Part shown: positions 42,796 to 51,961 of the stretch, piece by piece | Numbering within the stretch: position 1 is the first letter of the stretch | Layout of the letters: each line of letters begins with the position of its first letter | NCBI RefSeq assembly: GCF_024362525.1 | Contig: NZ_CP101458.1 | Coordinates: 1,612,001-1,676,000, forward strand | DNA length: 64,000 nucleotides | Source of the DNA: Natrononativus amylolyticus | GTDB taxonomy: Archaea; Halobacteriota; Halobacteria; Halobacteriales; Natrialbaceae | Direction of reading: 5' to 3' | The notes under the pieces: model-generated | Databases searched by the model: none | Told to the model about the DNA's origin: nothing | What the model saw: only the letters and a program-made list of their open reading frames with translations | Position numbers and translations under genes: made by a program

Positions 42796-43695
42796 CTAGG
42801 GAAGTGCAACGTCGACGCCGGTCTGCTCGCTCGCCGCGCGCACGGTGTTGTAGAGCAACATCGCCCGGGTCATCGGCCCGACGCCGCCGGGGACCGGCGT
42901 GATCGCGCTCGCCACCTCGCGGGCGCTCTCGAAGTCGACGTCGCCGACGAGTTCGTACCCCTTCTCGGTGTCCGCCTCGACGCGGTTGACGCCGACGTCG
43001 ATCACGACCGTCCCCGGCGCGAGCATCGAGCCGTCGACGAGTTCGGGGACGCCCACCGCGGCGACGACGATATCCGCGTTTCGCGTCTTCGCCGCCAGTT
43101 CCTCGGTTCGAGAGTGACAGACCGTCACCGTCGCGTTGCCGTCGTCGGCTTTCTGGAGCAACAGGTTCGCCAGCGGCTTGCCGACGATCTGCGAGCGGCC
43201 GACGATCGTCACGTCCGCGCCCTCCGTCTCGATGTCGTACGCCTCGAGCAGCTTCTGAACGCCGTGGGGCGTACAGGGCCGGAATCGGGCGTCGCCGGCG
43301 ACGAGCCGACCGACGTTCTCCGGGTGGAAGCCGTCGACGTCCTTGGCGGGGTCGATGCGGCGGATCACCTCCCGGTAGTCGATATGATCGGGCACCGGGT
43401 TCTGCACGAGATAGCCGTGGACGTCGGAGTCGGCGTTGAGTTCCTCGAGCGTTTCGTACAACTCCTCGGCCGGCGCGTCGCCGTCGACGTCGACGTGCGT
43501 GCCGTCGATCCCGACCTCCTCGCAGTCGCGCTGTTTCATGTTGACATACGTCTGGCTCGCGGGATCGTCGCCCATCAACACCGTCGCGAGGCCGGGCCGC
43601 GCGCCGGCGTCGGCGAGGGTTTCGATCGCCCCGGAGAGGCCGTCGCGGATCTCGCCGGCCACGGCGTTTCCGTCGATGATTTCGGCGTCGGTCAT
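42796..43695 (-). CDS. folD: bifunctional methylenetetrahydrofolate dehydrogenase/methenyltetrahydrofolate cyclohydrolase
   Basis: Interconverts methylene-, methenyl- and 10-formyl-tetrahydrofolate. The 299-residue protein has the catalytic lysine region TYVNMKQRDCEEVGI, GYLVQNPVPDH, KDVDGFHPENVGRL, the NADP motif VGRSQIVGKPLANLL and the C-terminal TPVPGGVGPMTRA. All conserved sites are present. The start at 43,695 gives the standard N-terminus. It is 180 bp downstream of glyA on the same strand; both act on the one-carbon pool filled by glycine cleavage (gcvPA-gcvPB at 3.4-6.2 kb). Confidence 0.96.
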   Translation of the reverse strand: MTDAEIIDGNAVAGEIRDGLSGAIETLADAGARPGLATVLMGDDPASQTYVNMKQRDCEEVGIDGTHVDVDGDAPAEELYETLEELNADSDVHGYLVQNPVPDHIDYREVIRRIDPAKDVDGFHPENVGRLVAGDARFRPCTPHGVQKLLEAYDIETEGADVTIVGRSQIVGKPLANLLLQKADDGNATVTVCHSRTEELAAKTRNADIVVAAVGVPELVDGSMLAPGTVVIDVGVNRVEADTEKGYELVGDVDFESAREVASAITPVPGGVGPMTRAMLLYNTVRAASEQTGVDVALP

Positions 43696-43875
43696 ACTCG
43701 AGGGGGCGAGCGCGAGCCTCTTCAACCCTCGGGTCCGTGCCCAATATCCCGTTCGGGCCGTCAAAAATATACACGTGTGTGTATCCTCCGTCCCGTGTGG
43801 ATGGTGCGCTCGAGCCGTCGCTTCGAACCGGCTCCCGCGGCGAAAACGTAAAAACAGCCCGGTCGACGCGTGCCG

Positions 43876-45123
43876 CTACTCGTACAGCGGGTTCGCCGCA
43901 CAGAGGGCGTCGACTTCCTCGCGGACCTCCCGCTCGACGTCCTCGTCGCCGGGCGCGTCGATGACCCGGGCAATACAGTCGCCGACCGTCCGGAGGTCGT
44001 CCTCGTCGAACCCACGCGTGGTGAGACCGGGCGTGCCCGCGCGAACGCCGCTCGGGTTGAACGCCGACCGGGTTTCGCCCGGGACGGTGTTCGCGTTGAG
44101 GACGATACCGGCGTCCTCGAGGGCCTCTTCGGCGTCGCCGCCGGTCGTATCGGGGTGGGAGTCGCGCAGGTCGACAAGCACGAGGTGGTTGTCGGTGCCG
44201 CCTGAAACCAGCGAGAACCCGTGTTCGGAGAGGCGCTCGCCGAGGGCCTTCGCGTTGGCGACGGTTCGCTCGGCGTACTCCTCGAACTCGGGCTCGAGGG
44301 CCTCACCGAAGCCGACGGCCTTCCCGGCGATGTTGTGCATCAGCGGGCCGCCTTGGCCGCCTGGAAACACCGCCGAGTCGACGTCGTCGGCGTACTCCTC
44401 GCTGGTCATCACGATACCCCCGCGACCGGCCCGGATCGTCTTGTGGGTGCTGCCGGTGACGAAGTCCGCGATTCCGACTGGCGAGGAGTGGACGCCGGCG
44501 GCGACGAGGCCGGTGATGTGGGCGATGTCTGCGAGGTGAAGCGCGCCGGCGGCGTCGGCGGCCTCCTGGATCCGCTCCCACTCGACCTCGCGCGGGTACG
44601 CCGAGTATCCCGAGACGATGACGTCCGGGTCGAACTCCTCAGCGTGGTCGCGCAGGCCGTCGTAGTCGAGGTAGCCCGTCTCGGGGTCGACCTCGTACTG
44701 TTCGACCTCGTAGAGCTGGCCCGTGAAGTTCGCCGGGTGGCCGTGGCTGAGATGGCCGCCGTGGGTGAGATCCAGCGAGAGGATCTTATCGCCCGGCTCG
44801 AGCATCGCGAAGTAGACGGCCTGGTTGGCCTGCGTGCCGGAGTGGGGCTGGACGTTGACGTGCTCGGCGCCGAACAGTTCGGTCGCCCGTTCGATGGCGA
44901 GTTCTTCGACTTCGTCGGCGTACTCACAGCCGCCGTAGTAGCGAGCGCCGGGGTACCCCTCGGCGTACTTGTTGGTTAGCGCACTTCCCTGGGCGTCGAG
45001 GACCGCCCGACTGACGTGGTTCTCGCTCGCGATCATCGAGAGCGTCGATCGCTGGCGGTCGACCTCGCTCTCGAGAGCGTCGGCAACTGCCGGATCGACG
45101 GCTCGGACGTGCTCGTGCTCCAT
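43876..45123 (-). CDS. glyA: serine hydroxymethyltransferase
   Basis: Converts serine and tetrahydrofolate to glycine and methylene-tetrahydrofolate with PLP. The 415-residue protein has the PLP lysine in GSTHKTIRAGRGG, and the NVQPHSGTQANQAVY, LTHGGHLSHG and SAYPREVEW motifs of GlyA. ATG at 45,123 is preceded at the archaeal distance by a TATA box (45,146-45,155), so the message is probably leaderless. folD follows. Confidence 0.96.
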   Translation of the reverse strand: MEHEHVRAVDPAVADALESEVDRQRSTLSMIASENHVSRAVLDAQGSALTNKYAEGYPGARYYGGCEYADEVEELAIERATELFGAEHVNVQPHSGTQANQAVYFAMLEPGDKILSLDLTHGGHLSHGHPANFTGQLYEVEQYEVDPETGYLDYDGLRDHAEEFDPDVIVSGYSAYPREVEWERIQEAADAAGALHLADIAHITGLVAAGVHSSPVGIADFVTGSTHKTIRAGRGGIVMTSEEYADDVDSAVFPGGQGGPLMHNIAGKAVGFGEALEPEFEEYAERTVANAKALGERLSEHGFSLVSGGTDNHLVLVDLRDSHPDTTGGDAEEALEDAGIVLNANTVPGETRSAFNPSGVRAGTPGLTTRGFDEDDLRTVGDCIARVIDAPGDEDVEREVREEVDALCAANPLYE

Positions 45124-45145
45124 ACCGGATGGACCGTCTGGCTGC

Positions 45146-45155
45146 TGTATAAGTG
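45146..45155 (-). promoter_or_regulatory. TATA box of glyA
   Basis: CACTTATACA on the minus strand, centred about 27 bp before the glyA ATG at 45,123. It supports the chosen start. The 316-bp region between glyA and tbsP (45,124-45,439) holds these two divergent promoters and no gene. Confidence 0.65.
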
Positions 45156-45403
45156 TACCCTTCTCTGGCAACTCGAGACGGTACCGAAACCCCCGGAGGC
45201 GCGCCTCTGAGCCGATACGACGGTCGTCCGCTCGGCCCGCGTCCGGCACCGGCCTCGTCCATTCCGCTGGCACGAACGCCGTCGATCGACGACGGTGGGA
45301 CAGATATTTCCGCCACCGGCCGACCCGGAGAGAGGCAAAATTCCGGCAAAGATCACCACGAACCGCGCTGATCAGAACTTCTGACGTGCGAAAGACCATC
45401 AAA

Positions 45404-45432
45404 AATAAGTACCCCTACAACGATTACTTATT
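45404..45432. promoter_or_regulatory. inverted-repeat operator in the tbsP promoter
   Basis: AATAAGTA (45,404-45,411) and TACTTATT (45,425-45,432) form a perfect 8-bp inverted repeat with a 13-bp spacer. The left arm overlaps the probable TATA box (AAAAATAAG, about 34 bp before the ATG) and the right arm ends 7 bp before it. This is an ideal place for repression of tbsP, possibly by TbsP itself (inference). The arms share the TAAGTA/TACTTA core with the padR operator. Confidence 0.6.
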
Positions 45433-45439
45433 CAGAGTA

Positions 45440-46258
45440 ATGACCTCGAATTTACTAAACCAGCAGATTGACGATATCCTCGAGTCCGTCCTGGAGGACG
45501 CGACGGACGACGTCTATCTGATCAACCCCTCGCGGGAGGCCATCGAAGAGTTCGTCGTCGTCGCCACCGACTTCGACGGCGACCTCCCGACCGTTCACAT
45601 GCTCGCCGACGAGCGCACCTTGAAGGAGGTGATGGACGACTTCATCGTCGCGTCCAACGCGGCCGACCTCATCACCGCCGGCGCGCTCGAACTCCGCTCG
45701 CTCGAGCAGGCCCCCGAGAACTCGCTGCTGATCACCGACGACCGCGTCGTCGCCCTCGTCCACGCGGGCGACCGCGTCGGCGGGCTCACGACCGACGACG
45801 GGGAGTTCGTCGAGGCGGCCACCGACACCTACGCCGGCCGCTGGGAGGACGCGACCGCGTTCAACCTCCGGACGCCGCCGATCAGCCGCGTCCGCGAGAC
45901 CCTCGCAGAGGAGATCGGCGAGGGCGCAGAGGAGGACTTCACCGCGATCCTCGGCTCGCTCGAGACCGCCCGCGGCGACGGCGACGGCCTCGACGAGGTC
46001 ACCATCTCGCTGCTGGTCGCCGCCAAGAACGAGGCGCTGCTGTACGACATCTCGAAGTGGGGCGAGGACGTCGGCATCGCTAGCAAGGCGACGTTCTCGC
46101 GGACGAAGACCAAACTCGAGGACATGGGGCTGATCGACACCGAGAAGGTCCCGATCGACGTCGGTCGGCCGCGCCTGCGCCTGAAGATCGGCGACGAGCG
46201 CCTCGAGGAGGCCGACAACGGCCAGTTGGCGACGGTGGCAGAGAGCATTCTCAACTAA
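45440..46258 (+). CDS. tbsP: transcriptional regulator TbsP (DUF5821)
   Basis: A 272-residue regulator. The N-terminal two thirds (MTSNLLNQQIDDILESVLEDA onward, in parts) matches DUF5821, and the C-terminus (about 195-255) is a winged helix with GIASKATFSRTKTKLEDMGLI as recognition region. In Haloferax volcanii TbsP works with TrmB to switch between gluconeogenic and glycolytic genes; this memory is the basis for the name. ATG at 45,440 follows a strong inverted repeat that covers the promoter, suggesting autoregulation. Confidence 0.85.
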   Translation: MTSNLLNQQIDDILESVLEDATDDVYLINPSREAIEEFVVVATDFDGDLPTVHMLADERTLKEVMDDFIVASNAADLITAGALELRSLEQAPENSLLITDDRVVALVHAGDRVGGLTTDDGEFVEAATDTYAGRWEDATAFNLRTPPISRVRETLAEEIGEGAEEDFTAILGSLETARGDGDGLDEVTISLLVAAKNEALLYDISKWGEDVGIASKATFSRTKTKLEDMGLIDTEKVPIDVGRPRLRLKIGDERLEEADNGQLATVAESILN

Positions 46259-46279
46259 CGAAATTTTATTCTGTGGTCT

Positions 46280-46464
46280 ATCGCGGTCACGAACCGTCGC
46301 GACCGCGATGTCCCTCGGTAAAATCATCAAAAGAGCGAAGCTCTTTTGGACCTCGCGGAAGCGAAGCTTCCGCTCAGTTTCGATCAAAAGCACTCCTCCC
46401 TCCGTTCGTTCCTTTCAGTCACTCACATCAGTCGTCGGCCCGCTCGCGCAGCCTGCGGCTGCGC
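46280..46464. repeat. four consecutive hairpins between tbsP and rnp3
   Basis: Within the 358-bp spacer there are perfect stems at 46,280-46,309 (9 bp, ATCGCGGTC), 46,328-46,348 (8 bp, CAAAAGAG), 46,355-46,373 (7 bp, GCGGAAG) and 46,446-46,464 (8 bp, GCGCAGCC). The second and third have the identical loop CGAAG. The first follows the tbsP stop and a T-rich stretch by about 20 bp and could be its 3' processing or termination signal. The remaining spacer (to 46,616) has only low-complexity frames and no convincing gene. Confidence 0.6.
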
Positions 46465-46616
46465 TCGCGGTGGGTGTTGGCAAATGGCCTGCCCTTCCCC
46501 GGGTCACGCGTCCTCGCTCTCGCTCGGCTGCGTTCCCGGCCACTCGTGTCACGGTTGGGCAGCCCGGTCCGGCGCGTGGCGCAACGCCCAAGTCACCGCC
46601 GCGTCTCGGCTCGAGT

Positions 46617-47318
46617 ATGTACGAGGCCGTCCACGCCCACCCCGACGGTGAGAGCACGGTTGCCAGGCTCGCGAAGACCGCGGCCGACTACGGCTTCGAG
46701 GGCGTGGTGGTTCGGAATCACTCGAGCGCCCGCGCCGAGTACGACGCCGACCGGATCGCCGAGGAGTACGGGATCGACGTCGTCGAGGGAGTCGAGATCC
46801 GGGCGGACAGCCCCGAGCGGGCGAGCGGGTCGATCGGGAACTTCCGTCGCTCCCACACGATCCTCGCGGTGGAGGGCGGTTCGAACGCGCTCAACCGGTT
46901 CGCAGTCGAACAGCCGAAAGTCGACGTGCTCGCCGACCCGATGGCCGGCGGCGACGTCAACCACGTCCTCGCGAAGGCGGCCGTCGAGAACGGCGTGCGC
47001 CTCGAGTTCTCGCTCGCGCCCGTCCTCCGCCGGAGCGGCGGGCGGCGGGTTCGGGCGGTGAAGGCGTTTCGGAAGCTCCGCGAGATCGTCGACTACTACG
47101 ACGCCCCCTACGTCGTGAGCGCCGACCCGCGGAGCCACCTCGAGCTTCGGGCCCCGCGAGAGCTCCGGGCGCTGGGCGACCCGCTCGGCGTCGACGGCGA
47201 GTGGATCGCCGCGGGGCTCCGGGAGTGGGGCCGGCTCGCCGAGCGCAACCGCCGGGTGCAGTCCGATTCGTTCATTGAGCCGGGGGTCGAACGTGGCAGG
47301 TATGAAAAAGAGCGTTGA
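46617..47318 (+). CDS. rnp3: ribonuclease P protein component 3 (Rpp30 homologue)
   Basis: One of the protein subunits of archaeal RNase P, which trims the 5' end of pre-tRNA. The 233-residue protein starts MYEAVHAHPDGESTVARLA and has GVVVRNHS, EIRADSPE and a TIM-barrel strand pattern as in Rpp30 homologues. Its end overlaps the next gene by 17 bp. It is the first gene of the conserved run rnp3, methyltransferase, rnp2, psmA. ATG at 46,617 lies directly after a GC-rich leader. Confidence 0.93.
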   Translation: MYEAVHAHPDGESTVARLAKTAADYGFEGVVVRNHSSARAEYDADRIAEEYGIDVVEGVEIRADSPERASGSIGNFRRSHTILAVEGGSNALNRFAVEQPKVDVLADPMAGGDVNHVLAKAAVENGVRLEFSLAPVLRRSGGRRVRAVKAFRKLREIVDYYDAPYVVSADPRSHLELRAPRELRALGDPLGVDGEWIAAGLREWGRLAERNRRVQSDSFIEPGVERGRYEKER

Positions 47319-47937
47319 CGAACACGCCGCCCGCTTCGACGAGAAGGCGGCCGACTACGACGAGTCGAAACCAGACGAGTACTACGCGTGTGCGAACCTC
47401 GTGATCGAACACGCCGCCCCCGACAGCGACGACGTCGTCCTCGACCTCGGCACCGGCACCGGCGCGATCGCCCTCGCGCTCGCCCCCGGGGCGAAGCGGG
47501 TCGTCGGCAGAGACATCAGCGAGGGAATGATGGAGGAGGCGAGGGCGAAAGCCGAGGACGAAGGCCTCGAGAACGTCGAGTTCGAGCACGGCACCTTCCG
47601 CGAGCCCGCCTACGACGGCCCCGCCGACGTCGTCGTCTCGAACTTCGCGATGCACCACCTCTCGGACGCCGAAAAGCGCGAGGCGATCGACGTCATCGCG
47701 GCCCTCGAGCCCCGGAAGTTCGTCCTCGGGGACATCATGTTCTTCGGCGAGCCCGACCCCGAGGCGCCGTTTTACGGCCCGGAGGTCGACGATCCGGCAA
47801 CCGTCGGCACCCTCGCAGACGCGTTCACCGACGCCGGCTTCTCGCTGACGGCCGTCGAACGGGTCCACGACCAGATCGGCGTGCTCGTCGCCGAGGCCCC
47901 GCGAAGGGGTACGGACGAGTCCGAAAAAGGCCAGTGA
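47302..47937 (+). CDS. class I SAM-dependent methyltransferase in the RNase P operon
   Basis: A 211-residue enzyme with SAM motif I VLDLGTGTGAIAL (near residue 45), the GRDISEGMM acidic loop after strand 2, and motif IV VVSNFAMHHLS. It overlaps rnp3 by 17 bp and rnp2 by 4 bp (GTGA), so translation is coupled to two RNase P subunits. The substrate is not known. The linked position suggests an RNA or ribosomal target, but the fold alone cannot separate RNA from small-molecule methylation. ATG at 47,302 leaves 9 fewer residues than the longest frame and gives MKKSVDEHAARFDEKA. Confidence 0.88.
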   Translation: MKKSVDEHAARFDEKAADYDESKPDEYYACANLVIEHAAPDSDDVVLDLGTGTGAIALALAPGAKRVVGRDISEGMMEEARAKAEDEGLENVEFEHGTFREPAYDGPADVVVSNFAMHHLSDAEKREAIDVIAALEPRKFVLGDIMFFGEPDPEAPFYGPEVDDPATVGTLADAFTDAGFSLTAVERVHDQIGVLVAEAPRRGTDESEKGQ

Positions 47938-48419
47938 AGCACCTCCCGAAGCACCTCCGGCCGCGCTGGCGGTATCTCGCGGTCGGCATCGAGTGCTGGC
48001 CGGACGCCTCGATCGGCCGCCGGTCGTTCCAGCGGGCGGTCTGGTACGCGAGCCAGAACCTGCTGGGCGACCCGGGGAGCGCCGACGCCGATCTCACGGT
48101 CGTCAGGTTCGCGTTCGCCGACGGCGCCGGCGAGGCGCTGTTGAAGGTCCGACGCGGGGAGACCGACCCCGCGCGGGCGGCGATCGCCTGTATCGACGAG
48201 ATCGACGGCGAACCGGTCGGTATCGCCGTCCGCGGGATCGGTGGCACGATCCGTGCCGCTGAAGAAAAGTATTTAGGACGCCGCGGGCAAGTTCCGGAAG
48301 AGAGAAACGTCGTGTTCGAGAACGAAGACCGAGTCGCTGTCGTACGGAACGGTACGGGAGACGTGCGGCTCGAAACCTCGTTCGTCGGCGCGACAGACCT
48401 CGATTACGATTTAGCGTGA
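47934..48419 (+). CDS. rnp2: ribonuclease P protein component 2 (Pop5 homologue)
   Basis: The Pop5-like subunit of archaeal RNase P. The 161-residue protein starts at GTG 47,934 with KHLPKHLRPRWRYLAVGIE, typical of Rnp2, and has the RRSFQRAVWYASQNLLG helix and the strand LLKVRRGETDPARAA. The C-terminal extension of about 40 residues is acidic and haloarchaea-specific. GTG overlaps the stop of the methyltransferase gene. Four bases separate its stop from psmA. Confidence 0.93.
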   Translation: MKHLPKHLRPRWRYLAVGIECWPDASIGRRSFQRAVWYASQNLLGDPGSADADLTVVRFAFADGAGEALLKVRRGETDPARAAIACIDEIDGEPVGIAVRGIGGTIRAAEEKYLGRRGQVPEERNVVFENEDRVAVVRNGTGDVRLETSFVGATDLDYDLA

Positions 48420-48423
48420 TACT

Positions 48424-49188
48424 ATGCAGGGACAAGCCCAACAGCAGGCGTACGACCGTGGCATTACGATCTTCTCGCCCGACGGCCGACTCTACCAGGT
48501 GGAGTACGCCCGCGAGGCGGTCAAACGTGGCACGGCGAGCATCGGGATTCGAACCGAGGGTGGCGTCGTTCTCGCGGTCGACAAACGGATCTCCTCGCCG
48601 CTTCTCGAGGAGTCGAGCGTCGAAAAGATCCACAAGGCCGACGACCACATCGGCATCGCGAACGCGGGCCACGTCGCCGACGCCCGCCAGCTGATCGACT
48701 TCGCGCGCCGGCAGGCACAGGTCAACCACCTCCGCTACGGCGAACCGATCGGCGTCGAGAGCCTCACGAAGGAGATCACCGACCACATCCAGCAGTACAC
48801 CCAGGTCGGCGGCGCGCGCCCGTTCGGCGTCGCGCTGATCGTCGGCGGGATCGAAAACGGCGAGCCGCGGCTGTTCGAGACCGACCCCTCCGGGACCCCC
48901 TACGAGTGGAAGGCTCTCGCCGTCGGCGCCGAGCGCGGCGAACTCCAGGGGTATCTCGAGGAGAACTACGACGAGGAGGCAGACCTCGATGGCGGGATCG
49001 CCCTCGCGCTCGACGCGCTGGCGTCGGTCAACGAGGGCTCGATGCTCCCCCGCGAGGTCGGGCTGGCAACCATCGACGTCGAGACCGAGCGCTTCGAACA
49101 GTTCGACGACGACCGGATCGAGGAGTACCTCGTCGAGAACGACCTGCTCGACGAGGGCGACGACGAGGACGAAACCGACGACGAGTAA
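48424..49188 (+). CDS. psmA: proteasome subunit alpha
   Basis: The alpha subunit builds the outer rings of the 20S proteasome and gates entry to the proteolytic chamber. The 254-residue protein has the N-terminal gate and start motif [29 protein letters not shown], here in two parts, and [21 protein letters not shown]. The C-terminus is a long acidic tail ([10 protein letters not shown]), a halophilic feature. It lies 4 bp after rnp2; the conserved linkage of proteasome alpha with RNase P subunits and SBDS is seen in many archaea. Confidence 0.96.
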   Translation: MQGQAQQQAYDRGITIFSPDGRLYQVEYAREAVKRGTASIGIRTEGGVVLAVDKRISSPLLEESSVEKIHKADDHIGIANAGHVADARQLIDFARRQAQVNHLRYGEPIGVESLTKEITDHIQQYTQVGGARPFGVALIVGGIENGEPRLFETDPSGTPYEWKALAVGAERGELQGYLEENYDEEADLDGGIALALDALASVNEGSMLPREVGLATIDVETERFEQFDDDRIEEYLVENDLLDEGDDEDETDDE

Positions 49189-49252
49189 CGACGGTCCGTC
49201 GTCCCGGCCGTCGCAGGAAAGTTCTTTTACCCGCCCCCTGCTATCCACAGGC

Positions 49253-49978
49253 ATGATTTCGCTCGACGAGGCGGTGACCGCGCGACTCGAGTCCCACGGT
49301 GCGCGGTTCGAAGTGTTGGTAGATCCGGACGCAGCGCTCGCAATCAAACGCGGCGAGTTCGACGGCGACCTGGAGGAGGTGATCGCCGCGGAGGACGTCT
49401 TCGACAACGCGTCGACGGGCGACCGCCCCGCGGAGAACGACCTCGAGACGGTGTTCGGCACCACCGACCCCCTCGAGATCATCCCCGAGGTGGTCGAGCG
49501 CGGCGAGATACAGATCACGGCCGAACAGCGCCGCGAGATGCAAGAACAGAAGCGCAAGCAGCTGATCAACCGGATCACGCGAAACGCGATCAATCCACAG
49601 ATGGACAACGCGCCCCACCCGCCCGAGCGCATCGAGAGCGCCCTCGAGGAGGCCGGCTTCACCGTGGATCCGATGGTGCCGGTCAGCGAACAGATCGACG
49701 ACGCGCTGGACGACCTCCGGCCGATCATTCCGATCCGCTTCGAGGAGGTGACCGTCGCGGTCCAGCTTCCGCCGGAGTACGCCGGCAGCGTCCAGGCGCG
49801 GGTGCGCCAGTACGGCGACCTAGAGCGCGAGGAGTGGCAGCCCGACGGCTCCTGGGTCGGCGTCGTCACGTTCCCCGCGGGGCTCCAGAACGACTTCTAC
49901 GACCTGCTCAACGAGCACACGAGCGGCGAGGCCGAAACCAGGATCGTCAAGGACAAAGACGAGCTGAGTACGCGGTAG
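49253..49978 (+). CDS. SBDS family ribosome maturation protein
   Basis: The archaeal homologue of the SBDS/Sdo1 factor that takes part in 60S (large) subunit maturation, in eukaryotes by releasing aIF6/eIF6. The 241-residue protein has the N-terminal FYSH domain ([17 protein letters not shown]...), a helical middle domain with [21 protein letters not shown] (in parts) and [15 protein letters not shown], and the C-terminal ferredoxin-like domain starting [17 protein letters not shown]. It follows psmA after 64 bp. Confidence 0.94.
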   Translation: MISLDEAVTARLESHGARFEVLVDPDAALAIKRGEFDGDLEEVIAAEDVFDNASTGDRPAENDLETVFGTTDPLEIIPEVVERGEIQITAEQRREMQEQKRKQLINRITRNAINPQMDNAPHPPERIESALEEAGFTVDPMVPVSEQIDDALDDLRPIIPIRFEEVTVAVQLPPEYAGSVQARVRQYGDLEREEWQPDGSWVGVVTFPAGLQNDFYDLLNEHTSGEAETRIVKDKDELSTR

Positions 49979-50010
49979 TCGGTTCTACGCGTCCGCCGCG
50001 GAGGGGTTCA

Positions 50011-50316
50011 CTACCCCCGGCGGAAGCCGATCATGAAGCCGGCGGTGAAGCCCGCGCCAAGCGAGAGCGTCGAGATCAACGACTCGAGCCAGGTCGGGTC
50101 CGCGCGGTCGGTCGTACTGATCAGTCCCGCCGAGAGGGCGCTCCAGTCGACGATCAGGATTCCCTGGGACTCGAGGTACCGAAAGACGACGAGCTGGAGG
50201 CCGATGATCACGGCGACGAGCTTCGCGATTTTCTTCGCAGCGAACCCCATGATCCCGCCGATAACCGCGCCGCCGCCGAACTCGAGGCCGAGGGCGGTTG
50301 GATCGATCTCTACCAT
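50011..50316 (-). CDS. FUN14 family membrane protein
   Basis: A 101-residue protein with three hydrophobic segments. The glycine-rich first helix (GGGAVIGGIMGFAAKKIAK) and the end SLGAGFTAGFMIGFRRG match the FUN14 family. In haloarchaea these are short and of unknown function. ATG at 50,316 leaves 8 fewer residues than the longest frame. It is convergent with the SBDS gene. The 285-bp spacer before hflX (50,317-50,601) contains only its promoter and GC-rich sequence. Confidence 0.85.
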   Translation of the reverse strand: MVEIDPTALGLEFGGGAVIGGIMGFAAKKIAKLVAVIIGLQLVVFRYLESQGILIVDWSALSAGLISTTDRADPTWLESLISTLSLGAGFTAGFMIGFRRG

Positions 50317-50601
50317 CGTCAGTGAGATTCGCCCAGCCAACTAAGACTGTTTTGGTAGACAGAGTTTCCGCTTATCACGGGGTGTGTCTCCGCCACGGGA
50401 TTGAAGGCACCTGGCCGCGTACCGGGAGCTATGAACCGCGTCGTCTCAACGGAGGTGTCCGGCCGGCCGCAGTGAGCTGGTCGCGTACGTGACGTCCGCA
50501 CTCGCGGGCGGCGGCTGTGTCCCCGGCGCCGGCGGCGCCACACAGCGACGCGTCTCGACGGCGAGCGCGCGAACCGGCCGTTGCTGTCTGTCCCACCCCT
50601 C

Positions 50602-51903
50602 ATGAGAGCACTTATCGCAAAACGCGTCGACTCCGGTACGCCGGACACCGAAGAGATCACGGATCTCGCCCGCGCGGCGGGCTACGAGGTCGTCGGTGAG
50701 GTCACCCAGTCGCGAACGGCGGACCCCGCCCTCCAGTTCGGAGAGGGGAAGGCCGACGAACTGGCCGACAAAGCGTCGATGGCCGACGTCTCGACGGTGA
50801 TATTCGACAACCGTCTCGGGCCGTACCAGATGTACAACCTCGGCCGAAAACTGCCCGAGGACGTCGAGGTGATCGACCGGTTTACGCTGATCCTCGAGAT
50901 CTTCGGCCAGCGCGCCCAGACACGCAAGGCCCAGCTCCAGGTCGAACTCGCCGAACTGCGCTACGAATTGCCGCGCGCAGAGGCCAAAACAAGCCTCGCG
51001 AAGCGCGACGAACACCCCGGGTTCATGGGGCTCGGCGAGTACGACGAGAGCCGCGAACGGGACATCAAAGCCCAGATCAGCCGGATCAGGGACGAACTCG
51101 GCCAGATCGAACGGGACGAGGAACACCGCCGGGAGCGCCGGCGGGACTCCGGGTTCGACCTGGTCGCGCTCGCCGGCTACACGAACGCCGGCAAGTCGAC
51201 GCTGCTTCGCCGCCTCGCGGTCGACCTCGAGGTCGAGGAGAACGAGGACCTTCACCCGGACCTCGACGCGACCGCCGAGTCCCAGGATCGGCTGTTCACC
51301 ACGCTGGGAACGACCACCCGCCGCGCCGACATCGAGCCGCGGGACGTCCTCGTGACCGACACGGTCGGCTTCATCAGCGACCTGCCCCACTGGCTGGTCG
51401 AGTCGTTCAAGTCGACGCTGGACTCGGTCTACCGCGCGGATCTCGTCTTGCTGGTCGTCGACGTCAGCGAGCCGGTCGACGAGATCCACGAGAAGCTCGT
51501 CACCTGTCACGACACCCTCTACGAGCGCAACGAGGCGCCGATCGTGACGGTGCTCAACAAGATCGACCGGGTCAGCGAGACGGAACTCGAGGAGAAGCGT
51601 ACCGCTCTCGCCGCCCTCGCTCCCAACCCCGTCACGGTCAGCGCCCAGGAGGGGACGAACGTGGAGGCGCTCCTCGAGCGCATCGACGCGGAACTCCCCG
51701 ACTGGCGCGACGAGCGGCTGGTGTTGCCGATGACCGACGAGACGATGAGCCTCGTCTCCTGGATCCACGACAACGCTCACGTCGACGACGTCACCTACGG
51801 CGACGAGGACGTACTGGTCGCCTTCGCGGCGCGACCGGCCGTGATCGAACAGGCGCGCTCGCGTGCGAGCGAACTCAGAGCGCCGTCGGCGGAATCGGCC
51901 TGA
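50602..51903 (+). CDS. hflX: GTPase HflX
   Basis: A ribosome-associated GTPase that can split or rescue stalled ribosomes, known mainly from bacteria. The 433-residue protein has the N-terminal HflX domain with DNRLGPYQMYNLGRKL, a charged coiled-coil (about 100-185, with REREIKAQ-like Arg/Glu helices), and the G domain with GYTNAGKST (G1), DTVGFISDLPHWL (G3) and NKID (G4). ATG at 50,602 is preferred to an upstream frame start by 7 codons. It is alone in its transcription unit by spacing. Confidence 0.95.
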   Translation: MRALIAKRVDSGTPDTEEITDLARAAGYEVVGEVTQSRTADPALQFGEGKADELADKASMADVSTVIFDNRLGPYQMYNLGRKLPEDVEVIDRFTLILEIFGQRAQTRKAQLQVELAELRYELPRAEAKTSLAKRDEHPGFMGLGEYDESRERDIKAQISRIRDELGQIERDEEHRRERRRDSGFDLVALAGYTNAGKSTLLRRLAVDLEVEENEDLHPDLDATAESQDRLFTTLGTTTRRADIEPRDVLVTDTVGFISDLPHWLVESFKSTLDSVYRADLVLLVVDVSEPVDEIHEKLVTCHDTLYERNEAPIVTVLNKIDRVSETELEEKRTALAALAPNPVTVSAQEGTNVEALLERIDAELPDWRDERLVLPMTDETMSLVSWIHDNAHVDDVTYGDEDVLVAFAARPAVIEQARSRASELRAPSAESA

Positions 51904-51961
51904 GACGACCCTCGCGCGCTATACCCCATGCTATAAACCACCCACGCGAGTCTGTGGAGGC

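Noticed and set aside
46308-46616. N-terminal extension of the rnp3 frame across the hairpin region
   Set aside because: The extra 103 residues are basic and low-complexity and derive from the hairpins; the known Rnp3 N-terminus starts at 46,617.
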